This document shows positions 10,990 to 19,004 of a stretch of DNA of 64,000 nt, one piece after another. A model generated the notes under the pieces. The model was not told where the DNA came from and made no database searches. It saw nothing but the letters and a program-made list of their open reading frames with translations. Numbering within the stretch: the stretch's first letter is position 1; each line of letters begins with the position of its first letter. The stretch spans positions 558,001 through 622,000 of the forward strand of contig JAAWWE010000001.1 in NCBI GenBank assembly GCA_021404525.1, given 5' to 3'. Position numbers and translations under genes: made by a program. Source of the DNA: Rhodobiaceae bacterium (GTDB lineage: Bacteria > Pseudomonadota > Alphaproteobacteria > Parvibaculales > Parvibaculaceae).

Positions 10990-11630
10990 TCCCGCAACTG
11001 ATAACCGAGATAGCGGTCAGGAAGCTTGCAGATCCGCTTCATCCGGGTGTCTCCTTCGACTGCCGGATAGGCCCAGACAAGTGTGTCGCCATCCATGCGG
11101 CGGGTGACAATGGTGAAGGGCAGACCGAAGGGACTGAACTCCATCACGCCCTCGTCGTTGAACTCAATAGACACTAGGGTGTTCATACAGCGCGGGGGTT
11201 CTATGTCCCGCGATCCGTTGGCAAGCGTCCCGTCTGTGTGAAAATCGTGGATGATGCCTGAGGTGGTCACGACCGTTCGGTCACCACATTGTTCAATGCG
11301 TTCTACATGGCCGATAGCGCCGGTCTCCGCGAGCCAGAGACCCCGCATGTCAACGACACCGTCCGCAAGCGGTTCGGTACAGCCAGCAAGGACGGGCTGC
11401 GGGAATGTCTCCCAACCACATCCCGGCGTATAGGCTTTAGGGATCTGCGTGGCGTTTAACCCGGAACCGTCTAACTCCGGTAAATCACAATAATCAATAA
11501 GGGAGGCATCTCCCTCAAAGATGCTGACATCCGTCGTATCCGAGGGGCGTGGCGCCAGGAAAAGAAAACTGGCGAGACCACCAATGGTCACCACCAGAAA
11601 CAGCGCTATGAAGCCGATCAGTTTTTTCAC
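10986..11630 (-). CDS. Membrane-anchored hypothetical protein
   Basis: An unrecognised protein of 214 residues when started at the GTG at 11630 (MKKLIGFIALFLVV). An in-frame GTG at 11645 would add five residues. I prefer 11630 because AGGGG lies 7 bases upstream. One N-terminal hydrophobic helix (about residues 4-26) is followed by a soluble, probably periplasmic domain with several cysteines (YCDL, PGCGWE, AGCTEPL, EQCGDR, PRCMN, RICKLP), suggesting disulfides. The repeated short beta-like strands with Gly turns might form a small barrel, but I can assign no family. It lies in an accessory insert between DUF1467 and proS and is preceded by a structured RNA with a terminator. Confidence 0.7.
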   Translation of the reverse strand: MKKLIGFIALFLVVTIGGLASFLFLAPRPSDTTDVSIFEGDASLIDYCDLPELDGSGLNATQIPKAYTPGCGWETFPQPVLAGCTEPLADGVVDMRGLWLAETGAIGHVERIEQCGDRTVVTTSGIIHDFHTDGTLANGSRDIEPPRCMNTLVSIEFNDEGVMEFSPFGLPFTIVTRRMDGDTLVWAYPAVEGDTRMKRICKLPDRYLGYQLRD

Positions 11631-11711
11631 CGCAATTCCCCTCACACGTGAGGCATCACCATACTATTGGCACTAATAATGTCAATAAGTGGAGGGGTCG
11701 GAATCTCAGAC

Positions 11712-11744
11712 AAAAAAAAGCAAGGCGCGTTTCCACGACCTTGC
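11712..11744 (-). terminator. Intrinsic terminator of the candidate RNA
   Basis: Read on the minus strand: GCAAGG, a bulged T, CGTG, a GAAA tetraloop, CGCG, CCTTGC, then eight consecutive T. The stem is 10 bp with one bulge and a stable GNRA-type loop, so this is a strong rho-independent terminator. It ends about 80 bases upstream of the hypothetical gene that starts at 11630. Confidence 0.8.
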
Positions 11745-11860
11745 TGCAGTCATCCCATCAGGCGCTTCGATCAGGTTATTCCCGGAAGCCGAGCGTGATG
11801 TGGTCCGCCCTTGGCCTGATGTGTCCTCCCTAGACTTGGGTTTAATACCCAGCCCCTTTT
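11712..11860 (-). ncRNA. Candidate structured leader RNA or small RNA
   Basis: On the minus strand this non-coding stretch shows, in order: a 5' hairpin near 11834-11852 (GGGT/ACCC arms), a purine stretch AGGGAGGA at 11826-11833, a perfect 8-bp long-range stem CATCAGGC (11814-11821) with GCCTGATG (11756-11763) enclosing about 50 nt, and an intrinsic terminator at 11712-11744. The next gene on the same strand starts about 80 nt downstream. It could be a cis-regulatory leader with a terminator switch or a free small RNA. I do not recognise a known family; comparison from memory with TPP riboswitch, 6S, SRP and tmRNA motifs failed. The 5' end is a guess; a TACATA box lies at 11861-11866. Confidence 0.45.
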
Positions 11861-12091
11861 TATGTAGCGGGAATATATCGACCGTTTTCCTATGAGTCAC
11901 GCAATTTTGGAACCTTTTCACGCCGTTCTCGGAACGATTCTAATTCTCCGCCAACCCAGGTCATCGCGCTGGGCGAGATTAGGGATGCCCAGTTGATCAT
12001 TCGTAATCAATCAGGCTGCACAAATGGCGCATTGCCAGTCTTCTGAGTTTGCTACGGTCATGCAGAACAACGATCGGAAGGGAGCGGCGGA

Positions 12092-12856
12092 ATGGAAAGA
12101 GTCTGTTTGGTTTTGGGAGCGGGTGCTGGCATTGGTGGAAGCGTCGGCCGCCGATTTGCCGCTGACGGCTACTACACGGTGCTTTGCCGCCGGACAGACC
12201 AAGAAGGTCTGGAGCGAATGGTCGCTCAAATTGAGACCGAGGGTGGTAGAGCAAAGGGCCATATCCTGGACGCGACAGAGCCTGACGTGATCGAAAATCT
12301 GATCGTTCAGACGGAACGCGATGTGGGGCCTATTGATACGGTCGTTTTCAATCTTGGTGCCCAGATCGGCAACCGATCCGTAGCAGACACCAGTTACAAA
12401 GCATTCGAGCGATGTTGGCGGATCGCGACCTTGTCGCTGTTTCGCTTAGCCCACACGATTGCACCGATCATGGCAGAGCGAGGAATCGGCAATATTCTCG
12501 TGACGTCGGCTACCGCGGCAATTCGCGGAAATGCGGGCCAGCATGCTCATGCAGCAGCCGTCGGCGGGCGGCGTATGCTGTGTCAGTCACTTAACGCTGA
12601 ATTGGCACCACTGGGCATTCACGTGGCGCATATCCTGGTCGATGGCGCCGTTGATGCGCCGGACACATTGGGCAAACTGCTGGGCCCCGAAGCGTTTCAG
12701 AAGCTCCGCGAGGAGCGCGGGCTGGAGCATGATGGTTTGCTGTTACCGGAGAAGATCGCGGAAACCTATATTCACCTCGCGCAGCAGCACCGGAGCGCCT
12801 GGACCCATGAACTGGATCTGAGAGCTTTCTCAGATCAGGCATGGTGGAACTCTTAG
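12092..12856 (+). CDS. SDR-family protein with degenerate active site
   Basis: A 254-residue Rossmann-fold short-chain dehydrogenase/reductase homologue. The cofactor loop GAGAGIGGSVG (residues 9-19), the LDATEPD adenine-side region and the FNLGAQIGN strand (NAG-equivalent) are recognisable. S139 is present in the catalytic-serine strand (NILVTSATAAIRG). The Tyr-x-x-x-Lys motif is not: the aligned stretch reads HAHAAAVGG, so the positions are H153 and V157. A related SDR subgroup has Phe in place of Tyr, so loss of the Tyr has precedent; loss of the Lys too makes ordinary SDR catalysis doubtful. It stands alone in the accessory insert, so the substrate is unknown. GGAG-like GGCGG lies before the ATG. 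Confidence 0.82.
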   Translation: MERVCLVLGAGAGIGGSVGRRFAADGYYTVLCRRTDQEGLERMVAQIETEGGRAKGHILDATEPDVIENLIVQTERDVGPIDTVVFNLGAQIGNRSVADTSYKAFERCWRIATLSLFRLAHTIAPIMAERGIGNILVTSATAAIRGNAGQHAHAAAVGGRRMLCQSLNAELAPLGIHVAHILVDGAVDAPDTLGKLLGPEAFQKLREERGLEHDGLLLPEKIAETYIHLAQQHRSAWTHELDLRAFSDQAWWNS

Positions 12857-13161
12857 CAATCAGATCCTGTCCATTCCGTGCCGCTGGCTGAAATCCAAAA
12901 GCGGATCGTCAGTACACCATGTTTTTATGTCGCAGGTGAAAGCCTGATCACGACTGTTGTTCTGCCTACGGAAGGGGTGCTAAGACTGATCCACAGCGCG
13001 TTATCCACACCTCAGCAGAAATTCATGAGCCGATTGATTGTCGGGAAAGTCCCAGTATGCATAGGGTTTCTGCAATTGTTGATGATATCTCGCCAAATTT
13101 ATTGAAAGACGGTTAACCCGAAATGAGGACTCCTTAAAGGGTTGGGCGTTAGGATGATTTC
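12857..13161 (+). other. Gene-poor intergenic region with a DnaA-box-like site
   Basis: About 305 bases without a gene I can support. A 75-codon open frame at 12878-13105 lacks a ribosome-binding site and recognisable features. The region holds one perfect TTATCCACA (13001-13009). Near its end is an AT-rich stretch with GGTTAACCC (13111-13119) and CCTTAAAGGG (13133-13142), upstream of the next gene, which probably contains the promoter. I see no clear -35/-10 pair. Confidence 0.4.
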
Positions 13162-13623
13162 ATGAACGATCAGGCACAAATGGCAGCAGTACTCCTCGCG
13201 GGGTTTTTCGCGACAGGGGACCCAGTGCCGCCGGAGGCAGGCCTCGCTGGAGCTGGGGTGCTCACGCCGCGTGCGAAGCCAGAGATCGTTGAGATCAGCA
13301 CGGGAAGCTGCGCGATTGTGACAGCGCACCAGCCGCGCGAAGATGTCGCCTTCAAATCAGGCGTAACAATCAATGGGGCAAAGACGGTTCCGGCAAATAT
13401 CGAGCCGGCTGAGCTCTACGCCCTTCGCCCGATTTACGAGTTTGATGTGCGTATCAATCCTTTGCCAAACAGCTCCGTTGCTGTGTCTCCTCGCCTCGAA
13501 GTCGCAACTGTGACCTATGAGCCCGAAAATGGCCGGATCATGCTGGACGGCCAGGAATTGGTGTGGATGCACGAAAATGCCCTCCGTACCGCCTGTGAGA
13601 GCCACACAAGTGTGACCCCTTAA
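13162..13623 (+). CDS. Hypothetical protein, 153 residues
   Basis: An unrecognised protein. The ATG at 13162 is preceded by TTAGGATG, a usable ribosome-binding site (AGGA about 6 bases upstream). The sequence is moderately hydrophobic at residues 8-20, too weak for a confident signal peptide. It is otherwise soluble, with Val/Ile-rich segments and turns that suggest beta structure in residues 95-140. Two cysteines are present (GSCAIV and TACESH). It is followed after about 130 bases by a secreted protein gene on the same strand. No function can be assigned; codon use resembles that of its neighbours. Confidence 0.6.
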   Translation: MNDQAQMAAVLLAGFFATGDPVPPEAGLAGAGVLTPRAKPEIVEISTGSCAIVTAHQPREDVAFKSGVTINGAKTVPANIEPAELYALRPIYEFDVRINPLPNSSVAVSPRLEVATVTYEPENGRIMLDGQELVWMHENALRTACESHTSVTP

Positions 13624-13754
13624 TCGGGCTTTCCCGGTCACAATCCCTCGATTTCCCCAACCTTTCCCCGAGTTTTCTTGACTCTTGCTCAGCCGTTTTA
13701 GAGGCTGGCCCTGCAATCGTGGTTTTGGTGGGGTACGGACAAGGGGCAATGGGG

Positions 13755-15479
13755 ATGATCTCCAAAGTAGGTGAGTTTTTTGGCCCATCCGTGAGGAAAG
13801 TGGTCCTGGGCGCAGGCATCGTCCTGGGCATGGCTTGTGTAAATTTGAGCACGGCTGCGGCGTCGCAAGCACAACCATGGCGGATCACGCAGGAAACCTG
13901 GACGGAAACGGACGAGCGTGGCTATTCAGAGTTTGTCGCCGCAATCGGCGCGGCTGATTGCTCAAACGTTGATGACTGCCTCGAGAGCTCTGCAAACCCC
14001 TATCGACATCGCCATGGGTACATGCGGTTTCGGGCGGACTGTGCCGATTTCCCGTACCTGTTCCGCGCCTACTACGCCTGGATGAATGGGCTTCCGTTCG
14101 CCTATCAGAATGGGGTGCTGCCCCAATCCGGGTGGACTCGCGACATTCGCTATACCCGCAGCGGTAATCGGGTGGTGTCGCGTAAGTCCGTTCCGGCAAC
14201 GCAAAATGGGATTAACGCCAACTCTATTCTGGTGGACCTCAGAAGCGCCATCTCCACGGGCAGCTATCGGCATCATGCGGCGGCGAATGATCAGACCTAT
14301 TTCACCGACATGTACTCGCCGGACATTGACCGTGATTCAATCCGACCGGGCACGATTGTTTATGATGTGAACGGACACGTTGTTCTGGTCTGGCGGGTGG
14401 AAGATGACGGACGTGTTCTGACCTTATCAGCCCATCCGGACAATTCTGTGTCCCGGTCCTTTTATGGACGCAATTTCTTGCGAACCCACCCCCGCCTGGG
14501 CACGGGTTTTAAGGAATGGCGCCCCATTCGCCTGGTGGGTGCGACCCGTCTTGCGGACGGCACGCTGGTAGGTGGGCACATTGAAGCCACGCCAAACCAG
14601 GCCATTCAGAACTTCTCTCTGATGCAATATGTCGGCACCGACAATACAGACACCTCTAAGCGTGCGCTGGATCAGTGGCGTCAGGCATCCTTTGCCCGGA
14701 ATGGTGAGACGCTTGACTATTACCACTATGTCCGCGCCGTGATGGCCCGGGGCAATCTGGTTATGGAGCCGGTGCGCGAGATCCGATCTTCTATGCGTTC
14801 GCTCTGCAATGATGTCCGGGCAAGAAAACAGGCTGTCGATGCCGCCATCCTGAACGGCATTGATAAGGTCAATGCGCCGAACAAACTGCCGCAGAATATC
14901 TACGGTACCTTCGGCTACTGGGAGTTCTATTCAACACCGTCTCGCGATGCGCGCTTGAAAACCGCGCTCAAAGAGCAGCGAGATCATGTCGAAGCGCTCA
15001 TTGAGATGCATCGCCAGGGCGCCTCGACAGTGAGTTATGAGGGCACCGACCTGATTGGGGACCTGATCAACGCCTATGACGAAGAAAGCGCCAATTGCGT
15101 AACGACCTATGCGCGGTCCAACGGCGCGTCCGTACGGATGACGCTTGATGATGTGATCGGGCGTGTCTACGACCTCTCCTTTGATCCCTATCAGTGTATT
15201 GAGCGCCGGTGGGGGGCGACAGACCCATCTGAGCTTTCCTCTTGCGCTGACGGCGCGGCGAAAGACAGGTGGTACAGGGCGCAACGCTTCCTGCGGAACC
15301 AGATTGATCGGACCTATGACGTTGATATGGGTTACACCCCGGCGCAGCTGGAAGCTGGTCCCCACGATCTGTTTTCCGGGCGCGGGGTCGCAGAAGGGCC
15401 CGATGTTGATGTCCGCGGGTTCCTGACCTCCCTGAAAGATCGACGCCAGGCGTCCATTGGTGATCCCGCCGTCCGCTAG
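13755..15479 (+). CDS. Secreted protein with possible NlpC/papain-like Cys-His pair
   Basis: A 574-residue protein when started at the ATG at 13755, which has AAGGGG 8 bases upstream; in-frame starts at 13719 and 13749 are less well placed. The N-terminus is a signal peptide (residues about 1-38, hydrophobic core VVLGAGIVLGMACVNL, ending in ASQA). A DCADFPYLFRAYYAW segment puts Cys at residue 96 before a helix. Some 110 residues later NGHVVLVWRVEDDG gives His at 208 followed by a strand, with HPDNS near 227. Cys before a helix and Gly-His before a strand is the NlpC/P60-papain layout, so a periplasmic cell-wall peptidase or amidase is possible. The C-terminal half is mostly helical, Arg-rich and unrecognised. 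The family call is inference. Confidence 0.55.
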   Translation: MISKVGEFFGPSVRKVVLGAGIVLGMACVNLSTAAASQAQPWRITQETWTETDERGYSEFVAAIGAADCSNVDDCLESSANPYRHRHGYMRFRADCADFPYLFRAYYAWMNGLPFAYQNGVLPQSGWTRDIRYTRSGNRVVSRKSVPATQNGINANSILVDLRSAISTGSYRHHAAANDQTYFTDMYSPDIDRDSIRPGTIVYDVNGHVVLVWRVEDDGRVLTLSAHPDNSVSRSFYGRNFLRTHPRLGTGFKEWRPIRLVGATRLADGTLVGGHIEATPNQAIQNFSLMQYVGTDNTDTSKRALDQWRQASFARNGETLDYYHYVRAVMARGNLVMEPVREIRSSMRSLCNDVRARKQAVDAAILNGIDKVNAPNKLPQNIYGTFGYWEFYSTPSRDARLKTALKEQRDHVEALIEMHRQGASTVSYEGTDLIGDLINAYDEESANCVTTYARSNGASVRMTLDDVIGRVYDLSFDPYQCIERRWGATDPSELSSCADGAAKDRWYRAQRFLRNQIDRTYDVDMGYTPAQLEAGPHDLFSGRGVAEGPDVDVRGFLTSLKDRRQASIGDPAVR

Positions 15480-15607
15480 CCGTTCGGTCACGGACGTTGC
15501 CAACTGGCCGCTAAGTCCCTAATACTGACGCATAATTTCGAAGCGGCGGCGTTCTGGAAAGGGCGGTGCTGCTCGTGTTCCCGCTGTTACCAGAGACGTC
15601 AATTCCC

Positions 15608-16930
15608 ATGCGCTTATCCCAGTTCCTGCTCCCCACGTTGAAAGAAGATCCAGCCGAAGCACAAATTGTGTCACATCGGCTCATGCTGCGTGCGGGCCTG
15701 ATCCGTCAGACAGCGGCAGGAATTTACGCTTGGCTGCCGCTTGGCATTCGAGTTCTGAAAAACATTGAGAAGATTGTACGCGAGGAGATGGATCGCGCGG
15801 GCGCTGTAGAGCTCCTGATGCCAACGCTGCAATCAGCAGAGCTCTGGCAGCGCTCAGGCAGGTATGACGGGTACGGCAAAGAAATGCTGCGCATTACGGA
15901 CCGTCACGATCGAGAAATGCTCTACGGTCCCACCAATGAAGAGATGGTCACAGAGCTCTTTGCAAATGGGGTGCGGAGCTACAAAGACCTGCCCATGAAC
16001 CTCTATCACATTCAGTGGAAATTCCGTGACGAGATCCGGCCACGGTTCGGCGTGATGCGCGGCCGCGAATTTCTGATGAAAGATGCCTACTCGTTCGACC
16101 TGGATGAGGAGAAGGGCCGCGAAGCCTACTATCGCATGTTTGTGGCCTACCTGCGGACCTTCGGAAGGATGGGACTAAAGGCAGTACCCATGGCTGCCGA
16201 CACAGGGCCCATTGGCGGTGACCTCAGCCATGAATTCATCATCCTGGCCGAGACTGGCGAGTCTGAAGTGTTCTGTCACAAAGACCTGATCGAGATGGAA
16301 ATCCCCGGCGAGGATGTGGACTACACCGCAGATCTGTCATCCATCGTTGATCAACGTCGCGCTCTATATGCAGCAACCGATGAGATTCACGATCAGGCGA
16401 AATTTGAAGCTGAAGTGCCCGAAGCGGACCGTCTATCGGCGCGCGGCATTGAAGTGGGACACATTTTCTTCTTTGGCACGAAATACTCTGAACCGCTGAA
16501 CGCCGTCGTTACCGGTCCTGACGGCAAAGACGTGCCCGTCCAGATGGGATCCTACGGAATCGGCGTTTCTCGCCTGATGGGCGGCATCATTGAGGCGAGC
16601 CATGATGAGAACGGCATAATTTGGCCAGAATCTGTAGCTCCTTATAAGGCTGGTCTTATCAACCTCAAATCCGGGGATGCCGAGACAGATAAGGTGTGCG
16701 AGGAGCTTTACGCGAAATTGACGGCGGCAGGTGTAGACGTCCTCTATGACGATACAGATGCACGCGGTGGCACGAAGTTCTCGAACATGGATTTGATAGG
16801 TTTGCCTTGGCAGGTTGTCGTGGGTCCACGTGGACTGAAGTCTGGTGTGGTCGAACTGAAAAACCGAGCGACCGGCGACCGCGAGGAAATGACGCCGGAA
16901 GCTGCGCTGAAGGCGTTAACAGAGGCGTAA
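15608..16930 (+). CDS. proS: Proline--tRNA ligase (short form)
   Basis: A class II aminoacyl-tRNA synthetase of 440 residues that charges tRNA-Pro. Motif 2 region ([38 protein letters not shown]) and motif 3 ([21 protein letters not shown]) are intact. An anticodon-binding domain closes the protein ([32 protein letters not shown]). It lacks the ~180-residue INS editing domain of E. coli ProRS, as is normal for alphaproteobacteria. The frame opens at 15566, but [13 protein letters not shown] at 15608 matches the family start. It precedes lolC, the usual alphaproteobacterial order. Confidence 0.96.
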   Translation: MRLSQFLLPTLKEDPAEAQIVSHRLMLRAGLIRQTAAGIYAWLPLGIRVLKNIEKIVREEMDRAGAVELLMPTLQSAELWQRSGRYDGYGKEMLRITDRHDREMLYGPTNEEMVTELFANGVRSYKDLPMNLYHIQWKFRDEIRPRFGVMRGREFLMKDAYSFDLDEEKGREAYYRMFVAYLRTFGRMGLKAVPMAADTGPIGGDLSHEFIILAETGESEVFCHKDLIEMEIPGEDVDYTADLSSIVDQRRALYAATDEIHDQAKFEAEVPEADRLSARGIEVGHIFFFGTKYSEPLNAVVTGPDGKDVPVQMGSYGIGVSRLMGGIIEASHDENGIIWPESVAPYKAGLINLKSGDAETDKVCEELYAKLTAAGVDVLYDDTDARGGTKFSNMDLIGLPWQVVVGPRGLKSGVVELKNRATGDREEMTPEAALKALTEA

Positions 16931-16967
16931 GGCCGCCAGCCGCATAAGCGTTGGAGTGACAGGACGT

Positions 16968-18272
16968 ATGACAGATACGGCGATCGATTCAATCGATAGT
17001 GAGTCCACACAGAAGTCTGCAACAGGCCCGTTCTCACGGTTCGAATGGATGGTGTCGCTCAGATATCTGCGCGCCCGTCGTCGGGAAGGCTTCATTTCCG
17101 TTATCGCCGGCTTTTCTTTCGCCGGCATCATGCTAGGCGTGGCAACACTCATCATTGTCATGGCGGTCATGAATGGCTTCCGGACCGAATTGCTCGACAA
17201 GATCCTCGGCCTCAACGGACACATGATGGTGCGCGCGTTGGGAACGAATGTGAGCGATTTTGATGCGGTCGCCGAAGCCATGCGAAAGGTCGATGGCGTT
17301 GTTCGGGTAGCGCCCCTGGTCGAGGGGCAGGTGATGGCATCGAGCAGCAGCAATGCTGCCGGAGCGTTCGTGCGCGGGATGCGGGCGTCAGACATTGCAG
17401 GACTTGGCTCTGTTTCTCAGAACCTGATTGCGGGCACGCTGGCTGACTTCGATACCAGCGGCGGCGTGGCGCTTGGCAGTCGCTTGGCTGCCGCCCTCAG
17501 AGTGACCATTGGTGATCAGGTGACCTTGCTCTCACCCAGAGGGGCGGTGACGCCTTTTGGAACGGCACCCCGTGTCCGTGCATACACGGTGCAGGCAGTG
17601 TTCGAGATTGGGATGTCTGAATATGACAGCTCGGTCATGTTCATGGGGCTGGAAGAAGCCCAACAATATTTCCGGACAGGCAACGGTGTCACAGCCCTTG
17701 AAGTCATGGTGGAAGAGCCGGATCAGGTGAACGAGTTTGTTGTACCTGTGGCCCAAGCGGCCGGGCCTTTGCTGCGCGTGTGGACCTGGCAGCAAACCAA
17801 TCAGAGTTTCTTTAGCGCGTTGCAGGTAGAGCGGAATGTGATGTTCCTCATCCTGACCCTGATCCTGCTGGTAGCTGCGCTCAACATCATTTCAGGCCTG
17901 ATCATGTTGGTGAAGGACAAGGGGCGCGACATTGCCGTCCTACGGACCATGGGGGCCTCCCGCGGCGCTATCATGCGGATCTTCTTTATTGCAGGCGCCA
18001 GCATCGGTGTTTTGGGAACTCTTGCCGGGTTCGCGCTCGGCACCGCCTTCTGCGCCAATATTGAAACCCTGCGCCAGGGGCTGTCAGCCCTTGTGGGCAC
18101 TGAGCTTTTCTCGCCGGAGGTCTATTTCCTCTCACGCATGCCTGCTGAGATGGACCCGTCCGAGGTGGCTTCAGTCGTGATCATGTCGCTGGTCCTTTCC
18201 TTCGGGGCAACGCTTTATCCCGCGTGGCGGGCAGCGTCTCTCGATCCTGTGGAGGCGCTTCGGTATGAGTAG
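16968..18272 (+). CDS. lolC: Lipoprotein-releasing ABC transporter permease (LolC/LolE type)
   Basis: A 434-residue inner-membrane permease of the Lol system, which extracts outer-membrane lipoproteins for transfer to LolA. The N-terminal MVSLRYLRARRREGFISVIAGFSFAGIMLGVATLI is the family signature. A large periplasmic domain (about residues 60-275) follows, then three further helices, including DIAVLRTMGASRGAIMRIFF and a FtsX-like end (LYPAWRAASLDPVEALRYE). An upstream GTG at 16956 is in frame; I chose the ATG at 16968, with TTGGAG about 11 bases before it. The stop overlaps the lolD start by 8 bases. One permease gene is present, so the transporter is probably a homodimer. Confidence 0.95.
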   Translation: MTDTAIDSIDSESTQKSATGPFSRFEWMVSLRYLRARRREGFISVIAGFSFAGIMLGVATLIIVMAVMNGFRTELLDKILGLNGHMMVRALGTNVSDFDAVAEAMRKVDGVVRVAPLVEGQVMASSSSNAAGAFVRGMRASDIAGLGSVSQNLIAGTLADFDTSGGVALGSRLAAALRVTIGDQVTLLSPRGAVTPFGTAPRVRAYTVQAVFEIGMSEYDSSVMFMGLEEAQQYFRTGNGVTALEVMVEEPDQVNEFVVPVAQAAGPLLRVWTWQQTNQSFFSALQVERNVMFLILTLILLVAALNIISGLIMLVKDKGRDIAVLRTMGASRGAIMRIFFIAGASIGVLGTLAGFALGTAFCANIETLRQGLSALVGTELFSPEVYFLSRMPAEMDPSEVASVVIMSLVLSFGATLYPAWRAASLDPVEALRYE

Positions 18273-18978
18273 TGAACCAGCTCTTATTCTTGAAGAAGTC
18301 ACCCGAACCTATCAGCAGGGGGAGACCGAGCTTCATATCTTTGATGAACTCTCACTGACCCTGATGCCTGGCGAGATCGTCGCGCTTGTGGGGCCGTCTG
18401 GGGCAGGCAAATCCTCACTGCTCCATATTGCGGGTTTTCTTGAAGAGCCAAATGGCGGTCGTGTTGTCATCAACGGCTTGGATGGCAGTGCGTTGGATGA
18501 TGCAGGCCGAACGGCCATTCGGCGCGAAGAGATTGGCTTTGTCTATCAGGCCCACAATCTTCTCGCTGAATTCACAGCGCTTGAGAATGTGGTCCTCCCG
18601 CAAATGATCGCAGGCACAGCGAAGAAAAATGCTGAGGAAGAAGCCGCAAGGCTGCTCTCTAGCTTCGGTCTTGGGGATCGCCTGAGCCACCGCCCGGCGG
18701 AACTCTCCGGTGGCGAACAGCAGCGGGTGGCGATTGCTCGGTCGCTGGCGAATGAGCCAAAGCTGCTGCTTGCGGACGAGCCGACGGGAAACCTGGATCC
18801 CAAAACCTCAAAAGCGGTCTTCAGTGAACTGGTTGACGTAACACGCGGCGAGGGCGCTGCGGCCCTGATTGCCACCCATAATCTGGACCTTGCCGCTAAA
18901 ATGGACCGGGTGGTCCTCCTGCACGAGGGGAAGCTGCTGGAAGGCGCTTCCCTGGCAGAACAATACGGTTCTCTCTGA
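18265..18978 (+). CDS. lolD: Lipoprotein-releasing ABC transporter ATP-binding protein
   Basis: A 237-residue ATPase that powers lipoprotein release by the LolC-type permease. Walker A is GPSGAGKSS (about residues 43-51), the signature is LSGGEQQRVAIARSL, Walker B is LLLADEPTGNLDP, and the H-loop is ATHN. YQAHNLLAEFTALENV forms the LolD-typical Q-loop region. It overlaps lolC by 8 bases and is translationally coupled. The stop at 18978 is close to that of the convergent DUF2867 gene. Confidence 0.96.
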   Translation: MSSEPALILEEVTRTYQQGETELHIFDELSLTLMPGEIVALVGPSGAGKSSLLHIAGFLEEPNGGRVVINGLDGSALDDAGRTAIRREEIGFVYQAHNLLAEFTALENVVLPQMIAGTAKKNAEEEAARLLSSFGLGDRLSHRPAELSGGEQQRVAIARSLANEPKLLLADEPTGNLDPKTSKAVFSELVDVTRGEGAAALIATHNLDLAAKMDRVVLLHEGKLLEGASLAEQYGSL

Positions 18979-19004
18979 CCGGGACCTTCGTCAAGGAATG
19001 GTGA

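Noticed and set aside
11712-11860. TPP riboswitch, 6S RNA, SRP RNA or tmRNA
   Set aside because: An AACCTGATC string recalls the TPP element, but the CUGAGA motif and the AAUGCCAGCG part are missing. No 6S central bubble, SRP tetraloop/AGCAG or tmRNA acceptor end could be made out. Left as an unassigned structured RNA.
12997-13020. Mobile element or att site in the accessory insert
   Set aside because: No inverted or direct repeats at 10986 or 15480, no transposase or integrase, no tRNA.
12878-13105. 75-codon open frame after the SDR gene
   Set aside because: No ribosome-binding site, no recognisable features, and it spans the DnaA-box-like site. Treated as non-coding.
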